DNA of 64,000 nucleotides from CAWJMD01 sp963700925 (lineage in GTDB: Bacteria; Actinomycetota; Actinomycetes; Actinomycetales; CAWJMD01). Location of the stretch: contig OY969553.1 of NCBI GenBank assembly GCA_963700925.1, positions 1,922,001 to 1,986,000 on the forward strand. The letters run 5' to 3'. Both the position numbers and the translations under genes were made by a program. Below are positions 33,258-40,920 of this stretch, one piece after another. The notes under the pieces are model-generated. The model made no database searches and was not told where the DNA came from. It was given only the letters and a program-made list of their open reading frames with translations. Position 1 is the first letter of the stretch. Each line of letters opens with the position of its first letter.

Positions 33258-34642
33258 CGGCGACGGCCCCCGTAGATCAGGTACGGCTGCCGTCGCTCGT
33301 CGAAGTCGTCGAGCTCGCCGGCCCAGGCTGCCTCGACGTCGTCGACCGACGCCCCCGCGTCCACCATCTCGCGCAGTCTGGGTGAGCCACTCAGCTTGTC
33401 GATCCAGTAGGGCCGCGCCGGGTCGGACGTGTCGTAGCGCCAGGCGAACTGCGGGTACAGCCGCTTCGCCTCGACCAGCATCGCCACAGCTGCCGTGATC
33501 GCCTCGACCTCCGACGGGTCGGTGACGTGCACCTGCATGCCGGCGCAGACCTTGCCGACGTGCTTGTTGAAGCCGGGCGTGAAGTACGCCTCGCGAACGG
33601 CGACACCGTCGATGTCGTACTCCGACACCGCCTGGGCCCACTGGTAGTCGAACGCCGGGTCGCCGACCCACTCGAACGGTTTCGTGGTGCCACGGCCCTC
33701 GGAGCTGAGAACGCCCTCGAACATGCAGGTGCCGGGATACACCAATGCCGTTGTAGGAGTGGGCATATTGGGGCTCGGCGCCACCCAGGGCAGGCCGGCT
33801 TCGACGAAGGTCGAGTCCGCTCTCCAGCCCTCCATCTCCACCACGTGCAGATCGGTCAGCCGCCCGCCGGCGTCCTCGGGGAGGAACTCGGCGTCGAAGA
33901 ACCGCGCGAGCTCGCCGACGGTCATGCCGTGCTGCTGCACGATCTCCTTCTTGCCGACGAACGTGGTGTACGGCGTCGTCATCATCGGGCCGCGGGCGCG
34001 ACCTCCGATCGGGTTCGGACGGTCGAGCACAACGAAGCGGGCTCCGGTCTGCACGGCCGCGACCATCGCGTCGTACATCGTCCAGATGTAGGTGTAGAAG
34101 CGCGCGCCGACGTCCTGGATGTCGAAGACCACTGTCTCGACGCCCGCCGTGACGTACATCTCGGCGAGCTTCGTCGAGCTGGCGCCGTACGCGTCGTAGA
34201 CGGTGACGCCGGTGCGCTCGTCGACGTAGGTGCCCTCGGACCCACCGTTCTGCGCCGTGCCCCGGAACCCGTGCTCCGGGCCGAAGACGGCCACCAGATC
34301 CACGTGGTCGTCCGCGGCCATCACGTCGACCTCGTGACGCAGGTCGGCGAGGATGCCGGTCGGGTTGGTGATCACGCCGACGCGCTGGCCGGCGAGCTCC
34401 CGCCACCTGCGGCGTGCGAGCGCGTCCACGCCGGTGGTGACACGGCGCCCCCGTCCGCCGGACGTGGCGGCAGCCGACGAAGCAGCCGCCGACGCGAGCT
34501 CGGGGGCGACGAGGGCACCCGCGCCGGCACCGGCAACGCCGACCGCACCAAGCGCGCCGAAGAACCCGCGCCTGCCAAGGACCCCGGGGCCCTGACCGGG
34601 ACCGTCCAGGCCCGAAACCTGCTGTGCCATCGCCTGTCTCAC
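33254..34642 (-). CDS. namZ: Exo-beta-N-acetylmuramidase NamZ-like (DUF1343)
   Basis: 462 residues. GTG at 34642 chosen: it overlaps the nagZ stop as GTGA and has GGAGAG 5 nt upstream. A Tat-type signal is visible (LGRRGFFGALGAVGVAGAG). DUF1343 core: GQRVGVITNPTGILADLRHEVDVMA, LVAVFGPEHGFRGTAQNG, VFDIQDVGARFYTYIWTMYDAM, VLDRPNPIGGR, NMPTPTTALVYPGTCMFEG and ESEYDIDGVAVREAYFTPGFNKHVGK. In Bacillus subtilis NamZ (YbbC) removes terminal MurNAc from glycan non-reducing ends. The matching gene set here supports the same role, outside the membrane. Confidence 0.9.
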   Translation of the reverse strand: MRQAMAQQVSGLDGPGQGPGVLGRRGFFGALGAVGVAGAGAGALVAPELASAAASSAAATSGGRGRRVTTGVDALARRRWRELAGQRVGVITNPTGILADLRHEVDVMAADDHVDLVAVFGPEHGFRGTAQNGGSEGTYVDERTGVTVYDAYGASSTKLAEMYVTAGVETVVFDIQDVGARFYTYIWTMYDAMVAAVQTGARFVVLDRPNPIGGRARGPMMTTPYTTFVGKKEIVQQHGMTVGELARFFDAEFLPEDAGGRLTDLHVVEMEGWRADSTFVEAGLPWVAPSPNMPTPTTALVYPGTCMFEGVLSSEGRGTTKPFEWVGDPAFDYQWAQAVSEYDIDGVAVREAYFTPGFNKHVGKVCAGMQVHVTDPSEVEAITAAVAMLVEAKRLYPQFAWRYDTSDPARPYWIDKLSGSPRLREMVDAGASVDDVEAAWAGELDDFDERRQPYLIYGGRRR

Positions 34643-36564
34643 CAAGTCTCTCCGTAGCCGAAGGGGTACAGCACGGTCGCGGGGTCACCGGCGACCGGCA
34701 CGTCGACGGGCAGCGTGCCCCGCGGAGCGACCTCGCCGTGCACGACCTTGGCGGCCGACTCCATCGACACCGGGGTGTACGAGTAGGTCGCGATCGAGGT
34801 CTGCACGTCGGGCAGGTAGGCGACGTCGTAGGGGTCTCGCACGGCGATGTGGACGACAGGGGTACCCGTGGCCACGAGCTCCCGCACGAGCCGCTGCTGC
34901 CGCTTCTCGGGGTCGGTGACCGCCCAGTCCCAGGCCTTCTGGGTGAGCACCACGACCACGTCGTTGGCAGCAGCGCCGGAGACTGCCGCGGCGATCGACG
35001 CGTCGGTGGGCTTCGCGCCGGTCTCGAGGACGGTGGGTGTGTGCCCCCTGCGGCTGAGCGCCTGGCCCATCGAAGCCGTCGTCGTGACGCCCCAGCCGGT
35101 CACCAGGATGGAGCGGGCCTCCGCGGTCAGGGGCAGCAGCCCGGCGTCGTTGCGAAGGACCGTCGTGGTGCGGTCGGTGACGCGCTGGGCGGCAGCCATG
35201 TGCGGGCTGGTGCCGACGACGCCACCGATCCTGCTCGGGTCGACGAACGGGCGGCGCACCACGTTTCGCCGGAACTTCAGCGCCAGGATGCGCTCCAGGC
35301 TCTCGTCGACCCGCTTCTCGGTGATGCGGCCCGAGTCGAGCGCGTCGAGCAGGGCCTGCCGGGCGACCAATGGCTGCGCCGGCATCAGCAGCACGTCGGC
35401 GCCGGCCTCGATGGCCCGCACTGCCACCTCGTCGTCGCCGTACTTCTCGCGCACGCCGGCCATCTCGAGGCTGTCGGTGATGATGACGCCGTTGAAGCGC
35501 AACCGACGGCGCAGGATGCCCGTCATGATCGGGTGGGACAGCGTCGCGGGATCGTCGGCCGGGTCGAGCGACGGCACGAGGATGTGGGCGGTCATCACGA
35601 CGTCGGCGCCCGCCCGGATCGCGGCCCGGAACGGCGGTGCGTCGAACTCCTCCCACTCCTCCACGGTGTGGTCGATGATCGGCAGGGCGTAGTGGCTGTC
35701 GGTCGCCGTGTCGCCGTGGCCCGGAAAGTGCTTGGCACAGGCCGCGATCGAGCCGTCGCGCTGGTAGCCCTCGACCTGCGCACGCACCATGCTCGAGACG
35801 AGATCGGGGTCGGACGAGAACGAGCGGACGCCGATCACCGGGTTCAGCGGGTTGACGTTCACATCGGCGACCGGCGCGAAGTTCTGGTTGATGCCGAGCG
35901 CCGCAAGCTCCTTGCCCGTGATGCCTGCCGCCAGACGGGCGTCGTCGGTCCTTCGCCCGGCCCCCAAGGCCATCGAGCCTGGGAACGGCGTCGCGGGCGG
36001 GCCGACCCGGGTGACGACGCCCTGCTCCTGGTCGGTGGAGATCATCAGAGGAACCCGGGCACCGCTGCCGACGGCGGCGTGCTGCAGGCCGTTCGACAGC
36101 GCGGCGATCTGCTGCGGGTCACGCACGCTGTCGGTCCACGCGAAGTAGATGACGCCGCCGAGGTGCATCTCGCTGACCACCTCGGCGGGTGTGGAGACCC
36201 CGTACAGCGCGACGTTGCGCGGGTCCGCGGTGTCGTGAGTCGCACCGTACGCGTAGCCGGTGATCAGCTGGCCGACCTTCTGCTCGATCGTCATCCGCCG
36301 GATCACGTACCGCGCGTAGGCCTTCTCGGCCCCGGGGTGACCGTGGCCGCCCCCCGCGACGGCTGGCGGTGCGACGGTGGCCCCGCCGACCAGCGCGACA
36401 GCACCGCCGAGCACGCTGCGACGGCTGAGGGAGCGGCGCAGGGCCACGTCACTCAGGGGACTCAGGGGACTCACGGGACGAGAGTCTGGAGCGGGCACTG
36501 GAGCGGGCACTGGAGCGGGCACTGGAGCGGGCACGAGGCCTCCCAGGAACGGCTCGGCATTCAT
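34639..36564 (-). CDS. nagZ: GH3 beta-N-acetylglucosaminidase NagZ-like, exported
   Basis: 641 residues. GH3 enzyme with CAKHFPGHGDTATDSHYALP (NagZ-type catalytic His-Asp loop near 275-290) and the nucleophile Asp in GVIITDSLEMAGV near 365. C-terminal GH3_C-like domain (about 420-640). A Tat-type signal SRRSVLGGAVALVGGATV sits at about residues 46-63. The preceding 45 residues, including repeated PVPA from a 12-nt array, would be odd for a signal, so a GTG at 36474 (611 residues) is an alternative start. Cleaves terminal GlcNAc from muropeptides or chitooligomers. First gene of nagZ-namZ-hydrolase-CoA-binding. Confidence 0.9.
   Translation of the reverse strand: MNAEPFLGGLVPAPVPAPVPAPVPAPDSRPVSPLSPLSDVALRRSLSRRSVLGGAVALVGGATVAPPAVAGGGHGHPGAEKAYARYVIRRMTIEQKVGQLITGYAYGATHDTADPRNVALYGVSTPAEVVSEMHLGGVIYFAWTDSVRDPQQIAALSNGLQHAAVGSGARVPLMISTDQEQGVVTRVGPPATPFPGSMALGAGRRTDDARLAAGITGKELAALGINQNFAPVADVNVNPLNPVIGVRSFSSDPDLVSSMVRAQVEGYQRDGSIAACAKHFPGHGDTATDSHYALPIIDHTVEEWEEFDAPPFRAAIRAGADVVMTAHILVPSLDPADDPATLSHPIMTGILRRRLRFNGVIITDSLEMAGVREKYGDDEVAVRAIEAGADVLLMPAQPLVARQALLDALDSGRITEKRVDESLERILALKFRRNVVRRPFVDPSRIGGVVGTSPHMAAAQRVTDRTTTVLRNDAGLLPLTAEARSILVTGWGVTTTASMGQALSRRGHTPTVLETGAKPTDASIAAAVSGAAANDVVVVLTQKAWDWAVTDPEKRQQRLVRELVATGTPVVHIAVRDPYDVAYLPDVQTSIATYSYTPVSMESAAKVVHGEVAPRGTLPVDVPVAGDPATVLYPFGYGETW
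36453..36536. repeat. Tandem repeats in the nagZ 5' region
   Basis: Two arrays: three 9-mers TCAGGGGAC (36453-36479, last copy TCACGGGAC) coding SPLSPLS, and four 12-mers GAGCGGGCACTG (36489-36536, last ending CGA) coding VPAP repeats. Together with the next array they form a tandem-repeat hotspot. Confidence 0.9.
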
Positions 36565-36585
36565 TTACCAAGCATGTCGGTGCTA

Positions 36586-36597
36586 GGAAAATTACCT
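36586..36597 (-). promoter_or_regulatory. Candidate MurR/RpiR operator upstream of nagZ
   Basis: GGAAAATTACCT on the plus strand (AGGTAATTTTCC toward nagZ), 22-33 nt upstream of the nagZ ATG. It matches the site before murQ at 10 of 12 positions. It would place both halves of the locus under one regulator. Confidence 0.5.
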
Positions 36598-36634
36598 TCG
36601 GCTCAGGGCAGGGTCAATGGTCCGCTGTGTCCGG

Positions 36635-36733
36635 GTTGTCTGGCCGGTTGTCTGGCCGGTTGTCTGGCCGGTTGTCTGGCCGGTTGTGCAGCCGGGTAGT
36701 GCAGCCGGGTTGTGCAGCCGGGTTGTCAGCCGG
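36635..36733. repeat. Minisatellite array of 12-13 nt units
   Basis: Four perfect copies of GTTGTCTGGCCG (36635-36682) followed by variants GTTGTGCAGCCGG, GTAGTGCAGCCGG, GTTGTGCAGCCGG and GTTGTCAGCCGG. The last unit contains the stop codon of the FAD oxidoreductase (36726). Units are direct and gapless, so this is a slippage array and not a CRISPR. Confidence 0.92.
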
Positions 36734-37742
36734 CGAGCCGGTTGACCGCCGCCGAGAACACCCGCGGCAGGCGGGCGGCCGCCGGGACGAGTGCGCGCCG
36801 CAGCACAGGCACGCGGGTCGCCTGCAGCAGAGCGTGCGTCATGGCCGAGTGGGGCGCACTCAGCCGCAGCCAGTCACGCTCGTACCGGCCGGGGGCCTCG
36901 GCCACGACCGCCGCGACCGCGGCACGCGCCTGACCCAGTCCCAGCGCGATTCCCTCCCCAGTGAGCGCATCGACGTACCCGCCGGCGTCGCCGACGAGCA
37001 GCACGCGGCCGGCCACGCGCCGCCGCGTGCGCTGGCGCAGCGGGCCGGCGCCGAGCACAGGGGTGACAGCCCGCCCCTCGATCCGGTCGACCAGCTCGCC
37101 GAACAGCGCCAGGTGCTCGCGGTACGAGCCGCGACGGTCGGTCAGCACCGCGATGCCGACCAGGTCAGCGGCGACGGGCGTCACATAGGCCTCGGCCCCG
37201 CGCACCCAGTGCACCTCGACGTACTCGCTCCAAGGGGCCACGGCGACATGGCTTCTCAGCCCGAAGCGCACGGCGCCATGCGCAGGCGCCTCCAGGCCGA
37301 GCATCCGTCGCAGGGGCGAGTGCAACCCGTCCGCGGCCACCACGTAGCGGGCGCGCACGCCGTCGACCGTCACACCGTCACCGTCCTGCTCGACCGTCGT
37401 GACCCGGTGCCGGTTCACCGGCACACCGACCTCGCGGACGGCGTCCCGCACAGCCGCGTGCAGGACCGTCCGCCGGACTCCCCTGCCGTGGCCGGACCGG
37501 AACGGCGCCTCCGCAGCACGCTCACCCGCCACGTACCGGATGCCGCGGAAGGGGTGTCCTGCAGGGTCGACACCCAGGTCGGCCAGCGCCGACACCGCAG
37601 CGGGCATCAGCCCCTCGCCACACGCCTTGTCGATGGTGCCTGACTTCGCCTCGAGCACGACCACGTCGAGGCCGGCACGGTGCGCGTACAGAGCCGTAGC
37701 CAGCCCGACCGGCCCGCCGCCCACCACGACGAGGTCATGCAC
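36726..37742 (-). CDS. FAD-dependent oxidoreductase (geranylgeranyl-reductase/SrsC-like)
   Basis: 338 residues from the GTG at 37742 (8-nt overlap with the methyltransferase gene); this start opens directly with HDLVVVGGGPVGLATALYAHRAGLDVVVLE (FAD Rossmann loop). Also DKACGEGLMPAA (typical of geranylgeranyl reductase-like flavoproteins), VVAADGLHSPLRR (the DG motif), and RVLLVGDAGGYVDALTGEGIALGL (second FAD motif). Could hydroxylate a phenolic lipid ring, as the flavoprotein of the srsABC cluster does, or reduce prenyl chains. The neighbourhood (type III PKS, methyltransferase, prenyltransferase) does not decide between the two. Confidence 0.85.
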   Translation of the reverse strand: MHDLVVVGGGPVGLATALYAHRAGLDVVVLEAKSGTIDKACGEGLMPAAVSALADLGVDPAGHPFRGIRYVAGERAAEAPFRSGHGRGVRRTVLHAAVRDAVREVGVPVNRHRVTTVEQDGDGVTVDGVRARYVVAADGLHSPLRRMLGLEAPAHGAVRFGLRSHVAVAPWSEYVEVHWVRGAEAYVTPVAADLVGIAVLTDRRGSYREHLALFGELVDRIEGRAVTPVLGAGPLRQRTRRRVAGRVLLVGDAGGYVDALTGEGIALGLGQARAAVAAVVAEAPGRYERDWLRLSAPHSAMTHALLQATRVPVLRRALVPAAARLPRVFSAAVNRLAG

Positions 37743-38298
37743 CTCGACCCCGTTCTGTCGCAGCGACTTCCGTCGGCTGACGCAGCGACAGCAGGGCAGC
37801 ATCCTCGACCCGGATGCGGTGCCGAAGCAGCAGAAGGTTCGCCGCCGTGAACAGGAGGGCGGTCACCCAGGCGCTGTGCACGAGTGGCAGCGCGAGCCCC
37901 TCGACCACGACCGCCACGTAGTTGGGGTGGCTCAGCCACCGGTAGGGCCCGCGCGTGACCCGTGTCAGGCCGGGCACGACGACGACGCGGGTGTTCCAGA
38001 GCCGCCCGAGCGAGGCGATGCACCACCAGCGCAGCGACTGCGACGCCAGCACCAGGGCGAACATCGTCCAACCAAGCGCTGGCACGAAAGGCCTTGGGAA
38101 AAGCCACACCTCGGCCAGGGCGCCGGCGAGTAGCGCCGTGTGCAGCGTCACCATCACGACGTAGTGCTTCTGGCCCGTCTCGAACCCGCCCTGGTCGAGG
38201 CTCCACCGGATGTTCCGGTTCGACACCACGAGCTCGGCGACGCGCTCGAGGCCCACTGCAGCGACGAGGGCAGTGAAGAGAACGGCTGAGACGTCCAC
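37735..38298 (-). CDS. ICMT-family methyltransferase (membrane)
   Basis: 187 residues, GTG start. Four to five membrane helices. The isoprenylcysteine carboxyl methyltransferase domain appears in the second half: SLGRLWNTRVVVVPG, then TRGPYRWLSHPNYVAVVVEGLALPL (the RHPxY-like SAM-binding signature as LSHPNY, near 125-140). Bacterial members beside type III PKS genes methylate the lipid product (SrsB in Streptomyces griseus is the described example). Sits 12 nt downstream of the type III PKS gene and overlaps the oxidoreductase, so the three are one operon. Confidence 0.88.
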   Translation of the reverse strand: MDVSAVLFTALVAAVGLERVAELVVSNRNIRWSLDQGGFETGQKHYVVMVTLHTALLAGALAEVWLFPRPFVPALGWTMFALVLASQSLRWWCIASLGRLWNTRVVVVPGLTRVTRGPYRWLSHPNYVAVVVEGLALPLVHSAWVTALLFTAANLLLLRHRIRVEDAALLSLRQPTEVAATERGRGA

Positions 38299-38310
38299 GC
38301 GTGCTTGGCC

Positions 38311-39393
38311 TTACGCCTGCAGCAGCACGAGCTCGAGGCAGAAGCCCGGGCCCATAGCCATCAGCACGCCGTACGAGCCGGGCGCCGGCGGACGGAGGCG
38401 GAGCGTGTCTGCCAGCACGTGCAGGACCGAGGCCGACGAGAGATTCCCGATGCGGCGCAACGAGTCCCACGTGAGTGCGAGCGCGTCGTCGTCGACACCA
38501 AGAGCCTCCTCCATGGCGTCCAGAACCTTCGGCCCGCCGGGATGGCACACCCACCAGCCGATGTCGCCCCGTTTCAGTCCGTGGTCGGCAAGGAACCCGT
38601 CGACGTCGCCGCCGACGTGCTCGCGCACCAGGTCGGGCACCTCGGCACCGAGGACGATCCGCAGCCCGGTCGCCCCGACGTCCCAGCCCATGGCTCGCTC
38701 TGTGCCCTCGTACAGCCTGCTGCGGCTGTCCAGCACCGTCGGGGCGGGACCCTCCCCGCCCCCGGACGTCCGCCCGAACGCCGGATGCTCGGCGCCCACA
38801 GCCACCACCGCAGCAGCGCCGTCGCCGAACAAGCCACTGGCCACGAGGTTCGCCGTCGAGGCGTCCTGGCGCTGCACCGTCAACGAGCAGAGCTCGACCG
38901 CGAGCAGCACGCCGACCTCCCGCGGATGGCCCACGAGGTAGTCGTGCACGCGAGCGATGCCGGCGGCTCCCGCCACGCAGCCGAGGCCGACGACCGGCAC
39001 GCGCTTGACGTCGAGCCGCAGGCCGAGCCTCGCGGAGATCCGGGCATCGAGGGAGGGGACGGCAAGCCCGGTGATCGTGGTCGACACGAAGAGGTCGACG
39101 TCGTGGGGGTCGAGACCGGCTGCCGCGAGTGCCCCATCCAGCGCCTGGGCACCCAGGTCGACAGCCGCCTCGATGAAGGCGTCGTTGGCTAGACCGAAGT
39201 CGCTCAGCTTCTCGTACCGGTCCAGCGGCAGCGCGAGGTGCCGGAAGTCGACGCCTGCGTTGGCGTGGAACCGGCGCAGCAGCCCGCGCTCCCCCGGCGT
39301 GCCGGTCACCACCTCGGCGAACGCCTCGGTGATCTCGGACTGGGCGTAGCGGTGCTCGGGCAGCACTCCCTGCACGGCGACGACGCGGGTCAC
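38311..39393 (-). CDS. Type III polyketide synthase
   Basis: 360 residues, ATG start. Chalcone-synthase-like homodimer. The catalytic triad is visible: Cys in VVGLGCVAGAAG (about 158), His in WWVCHPGGPKVLD (about 290), and Asn in RRIGNLSSASVLHVL (about 323). Also GLFGDGAAAVVAVG and AMGPGFCLELVLL at the end. It condenses malonyl or methylmalonyl units on an acyl starter. With an ICMT-family methyltransferase and flavoprotein it resembles the alkylresorcinol (srs-like) gene set, so an alkylresorcinol, alkylpyrone or quinone lipid is plausible; the exact product is not predictable. Confidence 0.93.
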   Translation of the reverse strand: MTRVVAVQGVLPEHRYAQSEITEAFAEVVTGTPGERGLLRRFHANAGVDFRHLALPLDRYEKLSDFGLANDAFIEAAVDLGAQALDGALAAAGLDPHDVDLFVSTTITGLAVPSLDARISARLGLRLDVKRVPVVGLGCVAGAAGIARVHDYLVGHPREVGVLLAVELCSLTVQRQDASTANLVASGLFGDGAAAVVAVGAEHPAFGRTSGGGEGPAPTVLDSRSRLYEGTERAMGWDVGATGLRIVLGAEVPDLVREHVGGDVDGFLADHGLKRGDIGWWVCHPGGPKVLDAMEEALGVDDDALALTWDSLRRIGNLSSASVLHVLADTLRLRPPAPGSYGVLMAMGPGFCLELVLLQA

Positions 39394-39426
39394 GGGCCGA
39401 GCCTAGGTGCGCCCTAGTCTCGTGTC

Positions 39427-40272
39427 GTGCCCACCTCCCGTCCCGTGGCCCGAGCAGCCGCGGGACCCGTCGCCGTCGCACGCCACCTCGTCCGCGCGGC
39501 GCACGCCGGTCCGTCTGTCGCGGTCACGTCGCTGACCGTGCTGCTGTCCGTTGGCGCAGGCAACGGCACGGGACGGACCATCCTTCTGGGCCTCGCCGTC
39601 CTGACCGGCCAGCTCACGATCGGCTGGACGAACGACCTGCTCGACGCAGCGCGCGACCAGGCGGTCGGCCGCACCGACAAGCCGGTGGCCACCGGTGAGC
39701 TGTCGCCGTCGACGGTGCGGACGGCGACCGTCGTGGCGTCCGCCGCCTGCATCGTGCTGTCGCTGCTGTGCGGGGTCGCGTCCGCGATCGTGCACCTGCT
39801 GCTCAGCGTCGGAGGGGGTTGGGCGTACAACGCGGGGCTCAAGCGCACACAGTGGTCGTGGGTGCCGTACGCCGTCGCGTTCGGCGCCCTCCCCGCGGTC
39901 GTCGTGCTCGCGGGTGAACCCCCACGGCTGCCGCCGCTCTGGATGATGGCGTGCGGGGCCCTGCTCGGCGTGGGCGCGCACTTCGTCAACGTGCTGCCCG
40001 ACCTCGCGGACGACGCGGCGACCGGCGTGCAGGGGTTGCCTCACCGGCTCGGTGAGCGGCGAGCACGGGTGGTCGCGGCCGCCGTCCTGTTCACGGCGTC
40101 CGTCGTCGCCGCCCTCGGACCTCCCGGCGCGGTCCCCCCGTGGGTGTGGGCCGGGCTCGCCCTGGTGAGCGCCCTCGCGGCGGTCGCCATGTGGGGCACC
40201 GCCAAGGCGCCGTTCTGGGCGGCGGTCGCGATCGCCGTCATCGACGTCACGATGCTCGTGCTGCGAGGCTGA
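39427..40272 (+). CDS. UbiA-family prenyltransferase
   Basis: 281 residues, GTG start, 33 bp from the divergent type III PKS gene. About eight membrane helices. Both Asp-rich motifs are present: first IGWTNDLLDAARDQAVGRTDKPVATGEL (NDxxDxxxD, about 65-73), second NVLPDLADDAATGVQG (DxxxD, about 190-200). Prenylates an aromatic or phenolic acceptor with a polyprenyl diphosphate. Next to IPP isomerase and a type III PKS, so the acceptor may be the PKS product (inference). Confidence 0.9.
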   Translation: MPTSRPVARAAAGPVAVARHLVRAAHAGPSVAVTSLTVLLSVGAGNGTGRTILLGLAVLTGQLTIGWTNDLLDAARDQAVGRTDKPVATGELSPSTVRTATVVASAACIVLSLLCGVASAIVHLLLSVGGGWAYNAGLKRTQWSWVPYAVAFGALPAVVVLAGEPPRLPPLWMMACGALLGVGAHFVNVLPDLADDAATGVQGLPHRLGERRARVVAAAVLFTASVVAALGPPGAVPPWVWAGLALVSALAAVAMWGTAKAPFWAAVAIAVIDVTMLVLRG

Positions 40273-40274
40273 CG

Positions 40275-40814
40275 ATGGCTGGTGAGTCGTCGTCCGAGGA
40301 GCTCGTCGTCCTGCTCGACGAGCAGCGCCGACCGGCGGGGACCATGCCCAAGCGCCAGGTCCACGGAGTGGACACCCCTTTGCACCTCGCGTTCTCCCTG
40401 TACGTCTTCGACTCTGCAGGTCGGTTCCTGGCGACCCGAAGAGCCCTCACCAAGCAGACTTGGCCGGGCGTGTGGACCAACACGTGCTGCGGCCACCCGG
40501 CACCCGGTGAGTCGCTCAGCGACGCCGCCAGCCGTCGGCTCGGAGACGAGCTGGGCCTGCGTTTCCATGCGCCGAAGGTCGTCCTTCCCGACTTCGCCTA
40601 CCGCGCTGTCTCGCCAGAAGGCCTGGTGGAGAACGAGTTCTGTCCTGTGCTCGTGGCCAGCGCCGACGACGACCCCGTCCCCGACCCCACCGAGGTGGCC
40701 CAATGGCAGTGGGTCGACTGGGCCGGGTACTGCGAGGCGGTGCGCAGCGCCCCGTGGGCCTTCAGCCCCTGGACGGTGAGCCAGACGCCTCTGGTGGCGG
40801 CTGCCCGCGCCTGA
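40275..40814 (+). CDS. idi: Isopentenyl-diphosphate isomerase, type I
   Basis: 179 residues; ATG at 40275, 2 nt after the prenyltransferase stop. Nudix fold with the active-site Cys in WTNTCCGHPAPGES (near residue 73) and the Glu of ENEFCPVLV (near 121), plus metal-binding His in QVHGVDTPLHLAFS. Interconverts IPP and DMAPP, needed for prenyl chain starters. Cotranscribed with UbiA, so it likely supports the local prenylation pathway, and perhaps carotenoids via the distant crtY. Confidence 0.95.
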   Translation: MAGESSSEELVVLLDEQRRPAGTMPKRQVHGVDTPLHLAFSLYVFDSAGRFLATRRALTKQTWPGVWTNTCCGHPAPGESLSDAASRRLGDELGLRFHAPKVVLPDFAYRAVSPEGLVENEFCPVLVASADDDPVPDPTEVAQWQWVDWAGYCEAVRSAPWAFSPWTVSQTPLVAAARA

Positions 40815-40920
40815 CCTGCGCGCGACGGCTCCGAAAACTGGTGCCCGCAGAGTGCTTCAGTTCGGGGTCGAACGTGCCGACCACCTGCGAAGGCAGTCGG
40901 TCCACGAGAGAGAGCACACG

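Noticed and set aside
33258..34688. Upstream extension of the beta-lactamase-fold gene to 1071 codons
   Set aside because: Extension lies in the wrong frame of the NamZ-like gene and is Arg-rich; the GTGA overlap start fits better.
36635..36733. CRISPR-like array
   Set aside because: Units are 12-13 nt and contiguous with no spacers; it is a minisatellite.
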